Below, in pieces: positions 45,871 to 55,240 of a DNA stretch of 64,000 nt (positions are counted from its first letter, which is position 1; each line of letters begins with the position of its first letter). A model generated the notes under the pieces. It did no database searches, was not told the origin of the DNA, and saw only the letters and a program-made list of their open reading frames with translations. The stretch spans positions 22,305-86,304 of the forward strand of contig PDUO01000115.1 of NCBI GenBank assembly GCA_003008705.1. The letters are read 5' to 3'. The DNA comes from Pezicula radicicola. Lineage: Eukaryota; Ascomycota; Leotiomycetes; Helotiales; Dermateaceae. The position numbers and the translations under genes are program-made.

Positions 45871-46680
45871 CTAGAATATAGAGTCTTTAATAATCTTGTT
45901 ACGGATCTCACCAGGAAGTCGTAGCAGAGGGAAAGTGGGCTGTGTTAGGGTTTGACGTCTATCACTTTCTCCTCGGCCGACCCCCTGTAAAAACGCTATT
46001 CTTGCTTGCTGGCGAGCTCCATTCTTTGCTGCTTTGTTGGCCTCGATGTTCCAATTAGGTGGAATCCGCCAGAAACTTATTTCCGTCCCAGCTTGCTGAG
46101 ATTCTCTTATCTCTGCTAGCAGCAGCTCCCAGAGATCACGGTTCTTGACTGTTGTTCGCTGGGACGTGAGCCATCCACGTCTTTCCCAAGATTCCACTAA
46201 CTCTATAGCTCCACGTGCTACATGTTCCGAGTCGGTTGCAATTACGAGCCGAGAGTGACCTTCTCGGTGCCATGCTCGGAACTGCAAAGCAGCGATTACT
46301 GCTCGCAGTTTAGCACGGTCGTTTGTTTGGGTTTGGACAATCTTCGATGGACCGCACATTTCGAGCCGAAATGAAAGCAATCCTTGCTCCTCTTCTGATG
46401 GTTCTCCACAGATAAAAGCACAACCAGCCGCCGCAACGCCTGGCCTAATACTTAGACATGCACCATTGGCGTAAATGAGCGCCTCCCCTTTTAGAGAACA
46501 GTGTAGAAATCGACTAATTCTATCTCCAGAGGTCGTCGTGATGTACTGCGCGGGGAAGAGTGATTGTGGAGTGTCAACGGGTACGTCGGGGAAGAAGGGT
46601 GCAATACAGGTGGAGACAGAGGTATCACTCCCGCCACTCGCTGTGCGGTCCGATTCACACGGCATCTTCGCAGAATGCAA
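45871..46680 (-). CDS. RNase H type-1-like protein with a degraded active site (269 aa)
   Basis: One open frame of 269 codons. Residues 65-220 have the RNase HI fold order: IYANGACL (strand 1), RLEMCG, QTQTNDRAKLRAVIAALQFR (helix A), LVIATDSEHVARGA (strand 4/helix B), ERRGW, NRDLWELLLAEI, and FWRIPPNWNIEANKAAKNGA at the end. The family uses a D-E-D-D carboxylate set. Here position 72 is N instead of D, 124 is K instead of E, 150 is the retained D, and 215 is N instead of D. All three losses are single G-to-A changes (AAT, AAA, AAC). The protein should not cleave RNA in RNA-DNA hybrids. The C-terminus reads LLRLPGEIRNKII, like the start of a fungal F-box-like LPxEIRNxI motif, and stops just where AT-rich DNA begins, so the 3' end may be lost. 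It could be a young pseudogene or a non-catalytic paralogue. Confidence 0.75.
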   Translation of the reverse strand: MHSAKMPCESDRTASGGSDTSVSTCIAPFFPDVPVDTPQSLFPAQYITTTSGDRISRFLHCSLKGEALIYANGACLSIRPGVAAAGCAFICGEPSEEEQGLLSFRLEMCGPSKIVQTQTNDRAKLRAVIAALQFRAWHREGHSRLVIATDSEHVARGAIELVESWERRGWLTSQRTTVKNRDLWELLLAEIRESQQAGTEISFWRIPPNWNIEANKAAKNGARQQARIAFLQGVGRGESDRRQTLTQPTFPLLRLPGEIRNKIIKDSIF

Positions 46681-47428
46681 GATGCGGAGTCCTCTTGAGA
46701 TGCTGAGGGCTGAGAGCTGGGAGCTGAGGGGAGGGAAACTTGGCGAGGAGATGAATATGACTGACTATTCCTGATCAGGTTAGCATAATTTCCAACATCA
46801 AAACCAAAACCGCCGTTGAAACCGGGAACACTTCTTTACTCTCTTTATTGTTATTCCACCCGTAATTTATCATTTATCTAATCAAATTTTTAACCCTATA
46901 GTTAAACGCCTACCTAGGTAGTTATGTGAACTCTGTCTGCACTGTTTGAGCTCGCTTACCTACTACGTACAGCCTTCGAGGTCTCGTTCTTTACAGAACA
47001 TAGAGTACAATGCATTTGTCTCTATACATTGCTTCTATAAGTTGCTTCTCGTAGCCATTTAACAATACCAATTTAATATTTTCGTAATTTTGATTAATAT
47101 CCCGTTTCTGTTGTACAGGATTTATAACAAGGCATTTGCAATAGTCATCGGCAATAAGAGTCAGGATTAAAGTGCGGGAGATGGAGTTGAACGGTAGATG
47201 CTGAACGCTCAACGGAGGTCAATTAATTCAGAAAACATGTTTTAATAGAAATCATTTATTGGAATTAAGTCCAGTGAGAATGGTTCGTCAAGTTATCACT
47301 AGATATCCTTGTGTTGAAGCTGGCAACTAACTATTTACACCGAAAAGTACGCCTTTTGTTTTACGACGATATCACCTCTTGAATTCACTCTGCAATTATC
47401 ATATGACTTTGGCCAGAGTATCACCACC
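46681..47428. other. Intergenic, nothing recognised
   Basis: This holds the upstream region of the RNase H-like gene and the 3' flank of the rhodopsin-domain gene. No motif or repeat is seen. Confidence 0.4.
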
Positions 47429-49072
47429 TTAAATCTCAACCCAGCTTTTATTATTCGCCGCCCAATAAGTAGAACCTTCTTCCGCAGGCCTTTCCTCAAC
47501 ACGGACATGAACATCAATCTTCTTATGAATATTTCCCGACTCAGCTCCAAGCCTATCCATCTCAATGCTATTACTCTCATACGCCGTAGATACGATTCTT
47601 CGCTCGCTACCACTAAGTAAAAGTTAGTGTCCATATCGAAGTTTTCGAATAGGGAGAATTTGGCTCCCAGCCTCCCAGCCTCCCAGGATTACTTACTCGT
47701 CAACATCAACGCCACTGCCTTTCCGGGAGTACCCACTCTTGTTGGTACTGTTACCAACAAATTTATTGGCATGGCTTGAATTATTCTCGTTTCTGTGGGT
47801 ATTGCCATAACTGAGGAGTTTGCTGCGGAAACCGAGTTTAAAAGATACGATGCGAATTAGAGGTTGTAGGGCTGGGAAAGAGGCACACCATAATCCGACG
47901 TGGCCTTCGAGATCTGTCCAGGGGCCGATTGTGGACATTGAGAAAGTTCTATGGTAATGGCATAATTAGTTCCACGATTTATGAAATGGTATATGATGGG
48001 AGGGACTTACGGATCTGATAAAAATAACAATGTGTTAAGCATTACCATGCGCACGATACCAGTCGCGACCACAAATATACCTACAGAGAAGACGAGAATA
48101 ACCTGGACTTTCTGGGCTGAGAACATCATCTTTTCATTTATAACCCAAACTGGTAACGCAAATAAAACGCAGTCTACAATAAGAGCAATAGCTTGATGTG
48201 CGATTAAGTTATTTTGCTCTTGTTGAGCTGATACGCAATTGAGACCAGGTGTCGTAGGAAGTTTCCAGATATCTCTATGTTATCAGAATCTTAGTATGGG
48301 CTCTTAATCAACTTTTACGAACCGGACAGAGGAAAATTTGAGGCTCGTACTTGATGGGACTGCATTCTGTTAGGCGGTAGAAGAAGCACCCAATTGTTTG
48401 GCCAATAATAATCAATCCAACGACGTAAACTGCTCGCAGAAATATAGGGGAGCGTACTGCGAGGTTTTTAGTAAAGAATTTCCCAGCTATGCTGCGGAAC
48501 ACTCACAGTCCTTAATGAGTCGGGGAAGAAAAGCAACAATCGATAATCGCATCAAGCCTGTGCCAATGAAGTAGAGCAGTGTGTTGTTAACTAGTGCCTA
48601 ATGTTCACTAGTTAGATTTCATCGAGTACATTCTTATATTTTCTCAGGCATTGGGTTGCGTACTGAGAAGAAATGTGGTATAAGCTCTGGTGGAACATAC
48701 ATAACATGGGCACCACTTCCAAAGTTGACGGCTTTAATAAATAAGTTAGTCTGATTTTTTCAAGTCTTTATATTCTCCTTCCACATGCTTAGAGAGTACT
48801 TACATCGAATGTCAAAGGCAGATTGTACCACGACACAAATCTATATTTTGTCAGCCTTAGTCCGTCGAAGTGCAATATCAGTAAGTGTGTACGTATGCCG
48901 TGAACGCAATTCCATCATCAATTCCTAAGGTCTTGGATATAAAAGCCCTGACGTAGAGTCTTAAACCAACGATCACTGTCGTAACTCCTATCAGTTTAGA
49001 GTTGAGAACAACAACGGTATTACCACTGTAATCTGGAGACTCTCGGAAAGGGATCGTAGTTGTCGAAGACAT
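47429..49072 (-). CDS. Fungal rhodopsin-domain (PTH11-related) seven-helix membrane protein (393 aa, eight exons)
   Basis: Exons are 48893-49072, 48804-48840, 48664-48731, 48507-48597, 48351-48456, 48011-48274, 47697-47948 and 47429-47612; every junction keeps phase and the product is 393 residues. Family landmarks are [19 protein letters not shown] after helix 1, [20 protein letters not shown] in the first outer loop, [14 protein letters not shown] (helix 3), [27 protein letters not shown], an acidic-polar tail and [12 protein letters not shown] near the end. This is the PF20684-type fungal rhodopsin domain, shared with PTH11-like receptors; a CFEM domain is absent. A role as a plasma-membrane sensor is inferred from the family only. 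The frame is intact although it lies between an AT-rich patch and a MITE nest. Confidence 0.88.
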
Positions 49073-49972
49073 CGTAGCAAACAGCACACACCAACTCAAA
49101 AATGAAAAAAGATGGGTTGTGGAACCAATGTGTCTAACTGACGAAGAAAGTGATCGCTAATTTGTGTTTGAATATACATCAAGCAACTTCCGAAATGCCT
49201 AACCATAACCGACATATAGCCCACTATAACCCCCAGGAAAGGCGAAGTACCCCATAAGAGACACCTGGGGATGGCCGTTGCGACCTCCACGCTCGCTAAA
49301 ACCATTGGGGCCTGGAAATATGCATCAATTTAATATGGTGCGGCAAAGCAAATCTGATGGCGGCCCCACAACATAGGAACTCCGAACCAAAGTCTGAATC
49401 TAGCATCTAACATCCGACCTGCGGATTCTTGGTATGAAAGATCAGGGTATGCGTCAAGATACTAACGCCACAGAACGATTAAGGAACAAAGTACGAAAGA
49501 TACATACACTAACCGAAAATTGGAGAACATTTCTAGACATTATTCGCAGCTTTTTCCTTTAGCCCCAGAATAATACCGTATACGAGTAAACAAGGGCCTT
49601 TTTTACTTCACGGCTCCGGGGCTGTGACCAGTAGAACTGTTCTTAAAAATGAGAACCAATTGTCCCGAATACAAATTAAATTGATCAAGTCAATACCGAG
49701 CTAGTTCTCGGTCATGTTAACATCGCTTTACGCTTCAAGACGCCATAGCATTTTAGGATTCAAATTTGAGCCCCTCGTTCTGTTACCATAATAATACACT
49801 GTTTACGTTTTGTTGGAATAACTTATACCCTTGCAAGGTTTATTGTGATTGAACGAGTTTTTAGACCAAGGCGAGCCAGTATTTGGAACGAAAACACTAC
49901 TCGAGGGCACGGAATTACGCGTTCCAAGTTTGAAACTCCAACCTTCCAATTCCTTCCAATCCTTAAGAGCGG
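49073..49972. other. Upstream region of the rhodopsin-domain gene
   Basis: A 69-codon minus frame at 49096-49305 lies just upstream of the start codon and has no motif. Otherwise nothing is recognised before the MITE nest that begins at 49975. Confidence 0.4.
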
Positions 49973-50088
49973 TACGGAGATGCCAGTTAAAAGTCGTGCG
50001 AATACAAGGTATGAAGCCTATAGGGCTCGTCCGCTTAGTGATTAAGCACTATAGTTACCCTGCTAGCTGCCCCTTCACTCTTATAGTA

Positions 50089-50403
50089 GGTGGACATAAG
50101 TCTATCTATATCTATATTAAAATTATAAGCTACTAGGATTTATTAATAGCGATTAGAAGCAAGAGGAGTATATAATTTACTAGTTTTACACTAAAATTCA
50201 CTTAAAAAATTACTATTCTTAATTATTTCTTATTTCCTATACGAACTATTAGATATAATTAAAATATAATATAGAAAAGTCTATTTTAAATACTAAAAAT
50301 ACTTACTAGTTAAATTTTTAGATATACTTATAGCCTAAGTTGAACTTATATAAACAGATGTACTAGGAGTGTTTTGGTGTACATTAGGAGACTTATGTCC
50401 ACC
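50089..50403. mobile_element. Inner MITE, 315 bp, TA-flanked
   Basis: The 14-bp inverted ends GGTGGACATAAGTC and GACTTATGTCCACC are perfect, and TA flanks both sides (50087-50088 and 50404-50405). The interior is very AT-rich with no coding capacity. It interrupts the larger element that surrounds it, so it inserted later. Confidence 0.85.
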
Positions 50404-50688
50404 TACGGATGTTCCCGCCATAAGTCGTGATAATATAGGCTAGTAGCCATGCTCCTTACAGGGGCTTTTTGGCGCTTAGACGCTAAAAGCAGGCTGCTAT
50501 AGGGCCTTCGAGCGAAACTCCACTATTTAGAGGGCAGCTAGCAGGGCAACTCTAGTGCTTAATCACTAAACGAACAAGCTCTATAGGCTATTTAAGCGGT
50601 ATTTACACGGCATCGCTTGCTGTAGCTACAGGCTGCTACAGGCTTTGTAGCCTGTATTATCACGACTTTTGGCGGGAACCTCCGTGTA
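50404..50688. mobile_element. Inner inverted-repeat unit related to the outer element
   Basis: The left end GGATGTTCCCGCCATAAGTC, continuing GTGATAATATAGGCT, pairs with the complement of the right end, GGAGGTTCCCGCCAAAAGTC, continuing GTGATAATACAGGCT. The same consensus, with TCC-C/A-G-C/T-C-AAAAGTC, also forms the ends of the 854-bp element, so the two are relatives. TA lies at both borders, but the exact ends are uncertain by two bases. Confidence 0.6.
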
Positions 50689-51115
50689 GAGTTTCGCTTA
50701 AAGGTCCTACCTTTAGCGTCTAAGCGCTATAAATCCCTTGTAACGAGAGTAGCTATTAGCCTGTTAGAGGTCGCTGTCGCTACAGGCTACGAAGCCTGTA
50801 TTCGCATGATTTTTGACTGGAATCCCTGTAATCAGGCTAAGTAAATCTGGTAGGCCCGAAACCTGTGCCTCCAACACGCAGGACGTCAAGAAAAATTATC
50901 CGAAAACCCCCCGCGACAACTTGGGTTATAACTTACCCCATCATAGGCCCCTTCATGCCACGCGGAGATTGAGCTCCCACGTAGACGGACTCTGTCACTA
51001 TTGGGCCATCTTGTTTCCGATTATTGTCTTTTGCAGATGCCATCTTATTGTTTTCAAATAATCAAGAGTTATACTAGGCTAGTCATGCCAATCCAGAGAT
51101 TCCAGTACAGTCAAA

Positions 51116-51594
51116 TGGCTCATGATACCTGTACAGGGGAACGTGACTTCTGCCGGGTTTTCGACTTGCATAAGCCTTTAGTGGCTCTACGATTAAATAG
51201 TTATGCAAGTTATAAAACTGAAGACACCTACCTACACTACGATTTCGGTCGGAATGAGGCTTAAAATAAGGATATAAATTTAAAATCTTGACTCCTAAAA
51301 TTACTATTAGCTCAGCCTAGGTTAATAAAAGAATAGCTATATATTGGCAGGCGAGAAACTGATAAAATTAAGGCCTATATAAGCTAATATTCCTATTAAA
51401 TTAATAAAGGAAAAGCTAGCTTACAAATAGAAATTATATAAAATTCGAATAATCATATTATTTTAACTTATTCTAGCCTTGTATTTTTAGACATTTAAGT
51501 CTAACACACAAAGATCGATTTTTGGTAGGCAATTACTAAGAAATTAGCGATTACATGTACTGTTTGTTCCCCTGTACACACATATCATGAGCCA
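51116..51594. mobile_element. Putative MITE, about 479 bp, with 27-29 bp inverted repeats
   Basis: The left end TGGCTCATGATACCTGTACA, then GGGGAAC, pairs with the complement of the right end TGGCTCATGATATGTGTGTA, then CAGGGGAAC. The interior is AT-rich without a long frame. The bases outside the ends do not form an obvious target duplication, so the superfamily is open. Confidence 0.7.
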
Positions 51595-52003
51595 CTAAAA
51601 TGAGACCACATTTTGGCGACGTGGCTTGGCAGTGAGATTCGTCTGGTGGTTTTTTCAAATACAAACCCAATACAGTATGCTCCGTACGAACCCTGAATTA
51701 CTCCCATGCGAGTTCTCGCAGAAATATCTCGCTCGGGTTATGCACTCCTTCTGTGCCTCTTCAATATTTACCCTAGGCTCAATTGAAGCATCAGCACGTT
51801 GCAATCTAAATAATTCAAGGGCGCAACGTGGTAGTCAGAAGTTCTCAGCGGCATATATAGCCGTGAACTTCCATGTAGTGTGCCAGACGTCTCTCTCTGC
51901 ATTCCTGCCAGCATCTTCTCCAGTCACAATCAGGTTTCACTTGCCAAGGCTCCTTCGAAACATATAGAAGTTGTCATAGCGCGAGTACTCTTGAAAAGTC
52001 AAA

Positions 52004-53482
52004 ATGCAGTTTACTAGCGTGCTATCATCGGCCTTACTGTTGCTGTCCAGCATCAATGGTGTCGTCACAGCTCCAGCTCCGGGTCCTGCCACGCCTGGAT
52101 GCACCAACGAGAACAAGCTAGTCAGAAAAGAATGGTTCGTGATAGTTTTATTATCTTGCTGACCCTAGCGTTTCTCTGTGTTATATTGTTACTGACACTA
52201 TTTTTCTCAGGAGAACGCTTTCAAACGACAGTAGGCTTAGCTATATCAACGCTGTCAAGTGTATGATGGGCAAGCCCGGTCAAACCAGTGGTCTCTATGA
52301 GGGTGTGAAGAACCACTATGATGACTATTTAGCATTGCATATCAATTCAACCAACTATGTTCACTTTAATGTAAGTCCGAACATTCTCTGATGGCACAAA
52401 TGGATTGCTTACATCGGTAAACAGGGTCCCTTTCTAGCGTAAGTTACTTCCAACATAGTTTTGAAACCACCCGTTAGGTGTTGACTGACATTCGCAGCTG
52501 GCACCGCTGGTTATTGTATATGTGGGAGGCAGATTTAAGAAGCCTTTGTGGATATGAGGGCGCTCAGCCGTAAGTACAGCAATTTTCCTAGCATCTGCCA
52601 GAATATTAAACTGAACTTTGATATTAGCTACTGGGACTTCTCGCTCGACAACACTATTGAGAGCTTCCCCAACTCTCCTCTCTTCGACGAAGTATATGGT
52701 TTTGGCGGTAAGAAATCTTATTGTCTATTGAAGATGATCACAAACTGACTTGAACTTAAGGTAATGGCCCATATATCGCAAACGTCAGCGACTTCGTCCA
52801 GACCCCGACAGTTATTCCTGGCAGAACCGGAGGTGGTATGTTATGCCTTTTACCAATCATCTATTTCTAAGCTGATAAGTAATTTTAGGGTGTGTTGATA
52901 ATGGCCCATTCGCGAACTTGACAGTAGACATGGGAATAGGTAAGTCCCTTTCAAGTAACACATAGCTCATATTAACCTATTCAAGGTTTCTCAACCACCT
53001 ACACACCTCACTGCATGCGACGAGACTTCAGCCCAACACTCGTCTCCGAAGCACTAAGCGACACCATGATCCAAGCAGCCCTAGACTCCGAGAACTTCAA
53101 CGAACTCAACATAAACATCCAAGGAACCAGTTTTGAAGTCTCAGGCATGAAACTCCACGGTGGTCTACATATTGGTATCGGTGGACAAGTCGGTGATCAG
53201 GCTGATATGTACTCTTCACCTGGTGATCCACTGTTTTATTTTATCCACGCAGCTTTGGATAAGATTTGGAATCAGTGGCAACGTGAATCTTGGGATACGA
53301 GGAAATCTGATTATTCGGGTCCGGATACTATGTTCGCTTATCCTTTCAACTACTTTGGTGATGTTCCTTACACTAATATCACTCTCGACTACCCCTTGCA
53401 CTACGATAACTTTGGTGCGGATATTAAGATTAGGGATGTCATGGATATTGAGGCCGCTAACCTCTGCTACACGTACGTTTAG
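52004..53482 (+). CDS. Secreted tyrosinase, short form (359 aa, eight exons including a 14-bp exon)
   Basis: Exons are 52004-52134, 52211-52370, 52425-52438, 52498-52569, 52628-52707, 52761-52835, 52889-52939 and 52986-53482; all phases agree. The ATG at 52004 gives a signal peptide cut near VVTAPAP. Copper A ligands are H87, H95 and H104 (LALHINSTNYVHFNGPFLAW, then HRW). Copper B ligands are H252 and H256 (LHGGLHIGIGG) and H282 (DPLFYFIHAALDKIWNQWQ). The family normally has His-His at 281-282; here residue 281 is Ile, a second-shell position. The C-terminus ANLCYTYV is typical of short secreted ascomycete tyrosinases, and the long C-terminal shielding domain of cytosolic tyrosinases is absent. 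The enzyme would oxidise phenols to quinones outside the cell. The 14-bp exon is needed to obtain GPFLAW. Confidence 0.94.
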
Positions 53483-54553
53483 TAGAGTCTGGATTTTGGT
53501 TCAATTTTGAATGGATATTTTCAGTGTTGCTAATAATATGATAATATGATATCAAGATTCCTATATTGTTATCAGATGATACGATATTAGAAACTCTATA
53601 TTATAGTAATATAATAGAATATAAGGGTGCCTATGTTGCTAATATATCGTTATATTGTAATATTATTTACGAATGCCAGTAATACGCTATACTAGGCCTT
53701 TGATTTACTAGAACTACCTACAATAGGGCGGGAAATAGTTATTCTATGCCCTAAATCAACAACACTCGATAATAAGATGTCTTTGAAAATTATAAAACAC
53801 CCTATTAACCTACAAATATAGGTCTAAAACCACTCCTAGTGTCGCCGAATAATCACGTGCTATTAGTATAAACATTATATCTTTATTTAGGTTAATTATA
53901 TAGTTATATACGTGGCTCTTATACGCAGGCTTTATATATAGAAATTATATTATTTTATATAGTATTTAGGCCTAATATAATGCCTCCTCTTTTGTATATA
54001 GAGCCTAGCCTCTACCCTTGTAATTTAGAGGGCAAGTACTTATAATTCGCTTATATATATACTACACTATTTCTATAATATCTATTGAATAGGCACAATA
54101 TGGACAGCAATAGGTGGGTGGCAATAGTGGTGGATTCTGTGTTTCTGCGTAGAAGCTAGAGTGCCAAAATGAGCCTACTTGAAGTAGTAGGACGATCATA
54201 TGACCATTCCTACATTCTAGGGTTTTTGTCTGTAGTAAACAAGTTCTTTATTGTTTCTCTTATTGATTATGCAGTACCAAATGAATTTTTTATTCACAAG
54301 TTGCTCGGTTTGGAAAAGCAAGTTCAATGCCGTAGATCGAGCTCACCTGATGCTATTCATCACGTGAGTATATCTATGGTTGCTCCGAGGGTCGTTGGTT
54401 GTATCTACAAGAACATCTCAAAATCAAAGATGGGATCTTTCTTGTGTATGGAGTATATAAATGTGAAGGTACCAAGCAAGTAAGAAAGCCTGGTGTTCTG
54501 ATTTATGGGTCACGTGGCGCCGAGACTTCTCCAGAAAAGCTTGGAAAGCTTGA
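53483..54553. other. AT-rich decayed patch and intergenic DNA
   Basis: From about 53525 to 54090 the DNA is A/T-rich with many TA steps and GGCCTA words, resembling a transposon remnant altered by RIP, but I cannot pair its ends. The remainder has frames up to 104 codons without motifs. Confidence 0.45.
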
Positions 54554-55000
54554 TTATTCGTCCTCCTTCATCACAGCCAATTGCAATTGGCAATACTCCC
54601 ACCAAGTCTTCAGAGCCGCAGTGGCATCTAGTAAAAATTGACATTCGGCCGTCGGCCATTTCCCTGGCATCACGATCGAAGGAGGAAGTTCGCAATCATT
54701 AGATAAGGGCCAATCTGATCTTTCTATCACTCCCCGTGCAACATGGCCAAACCCCGCAGCGAGGATCCCTCCCGGCAAAGAAGAAGGAACATCCGATGTG
54801 CGATTGACCATCTGAAGAATATCAAAGCTACTAGCTTCTCGCATTACGCCTACATCACGTTCAGATACTTCGTACTTGTCTAATTCTTGGCATATCACGA
54901 AACAGTAATGGACAGTGTGCGCACTATCCTCTATATCTTTAGGTCGATGCTCGGGCACTTCCGTACCACGAGTACCTGTACCTGAAGGTGACTTTCCCAT
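54554..55000 (-). CDS. Doubtful ORF, 148 codons
   Basis: The frame runs from MGKSPSGTGTRGTEVPEHRP to LQLAVMKEDE and is moderately acidic, with no signal peptide, helix or known motif. It starts 240 bp from the phosphoesterase gene in the opposite direction, so it could share a divergent promoter. The opposite strand also carries frames of 65-80 codons here. I keep it only because its composition is not low-complexity. Confidence 0.2.
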   Translation of the reverse strand: MGKSPSGTGTRGTEVPEHRPKDIEDSAHTVHYCFVICQELDKYEVSERDVGVMREASSFDILQMVNRTSDVPSSLPGGILAAGFGHVARGVIERSDWPLSNDCELPPSIVMPGKWPTAECQFLLDATAALKTWWEYCQLQLAVMKEDE

Positions 55001-55240
55001 CTAGGATAACCTCAAAATAATATCCTTGCTTGAACCTTGCTGCAGCTCTCCACTCAATTGCAACCAACCCCACCAGCAATCAGTATGCCCTCCAAATGAC
55101 GTTGCCCTTTGAGGTTCTGTACCTTGCATTTTGAGGTTATATAAGTCTTGGCTTCCACTCCTTTTTCTGACAGGCGGGTTAGCAGCTTCAAGCATACTGC
55201 AATCCAAGGATCAATCTGGGACAAACCCAGATCGCCAAGA

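Larger units (their letters stand above)
49975..50828. mobile_element. Nested inverted-repeat element, outer copy (854 bp, TA-flanked)
   Basis: The left end CGGAGATGCCAGTTAAAAGT, continuing GTGCGAATACA, pairs with the complement of the right end CAGGGATTCCAGTCAAAAAT, continuing ATGCGAATACA. TA flanks both ends (49973-49974 and 50829-50830). Further in, GCTTAGTGATTAAGCACTA and GCCCTGCTAGCTGCCC words are again in inverted order. Two further elements lie inside. No transposase is visible. These are probably Tc1/mariner-class MITEs. Confidence 0.75.

Noticed and set aside
46475..46774. 99-codon plus frame
   Set aside because: It is antisense to the N-terminal part of the RNase H-like gene and has no motif.
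49096..49305. 69-codon minus frame just before the rhodopsin-domain gene
   Set aside because: Joining it would place unrelated sequence before a good start codon; no splice pair was found.
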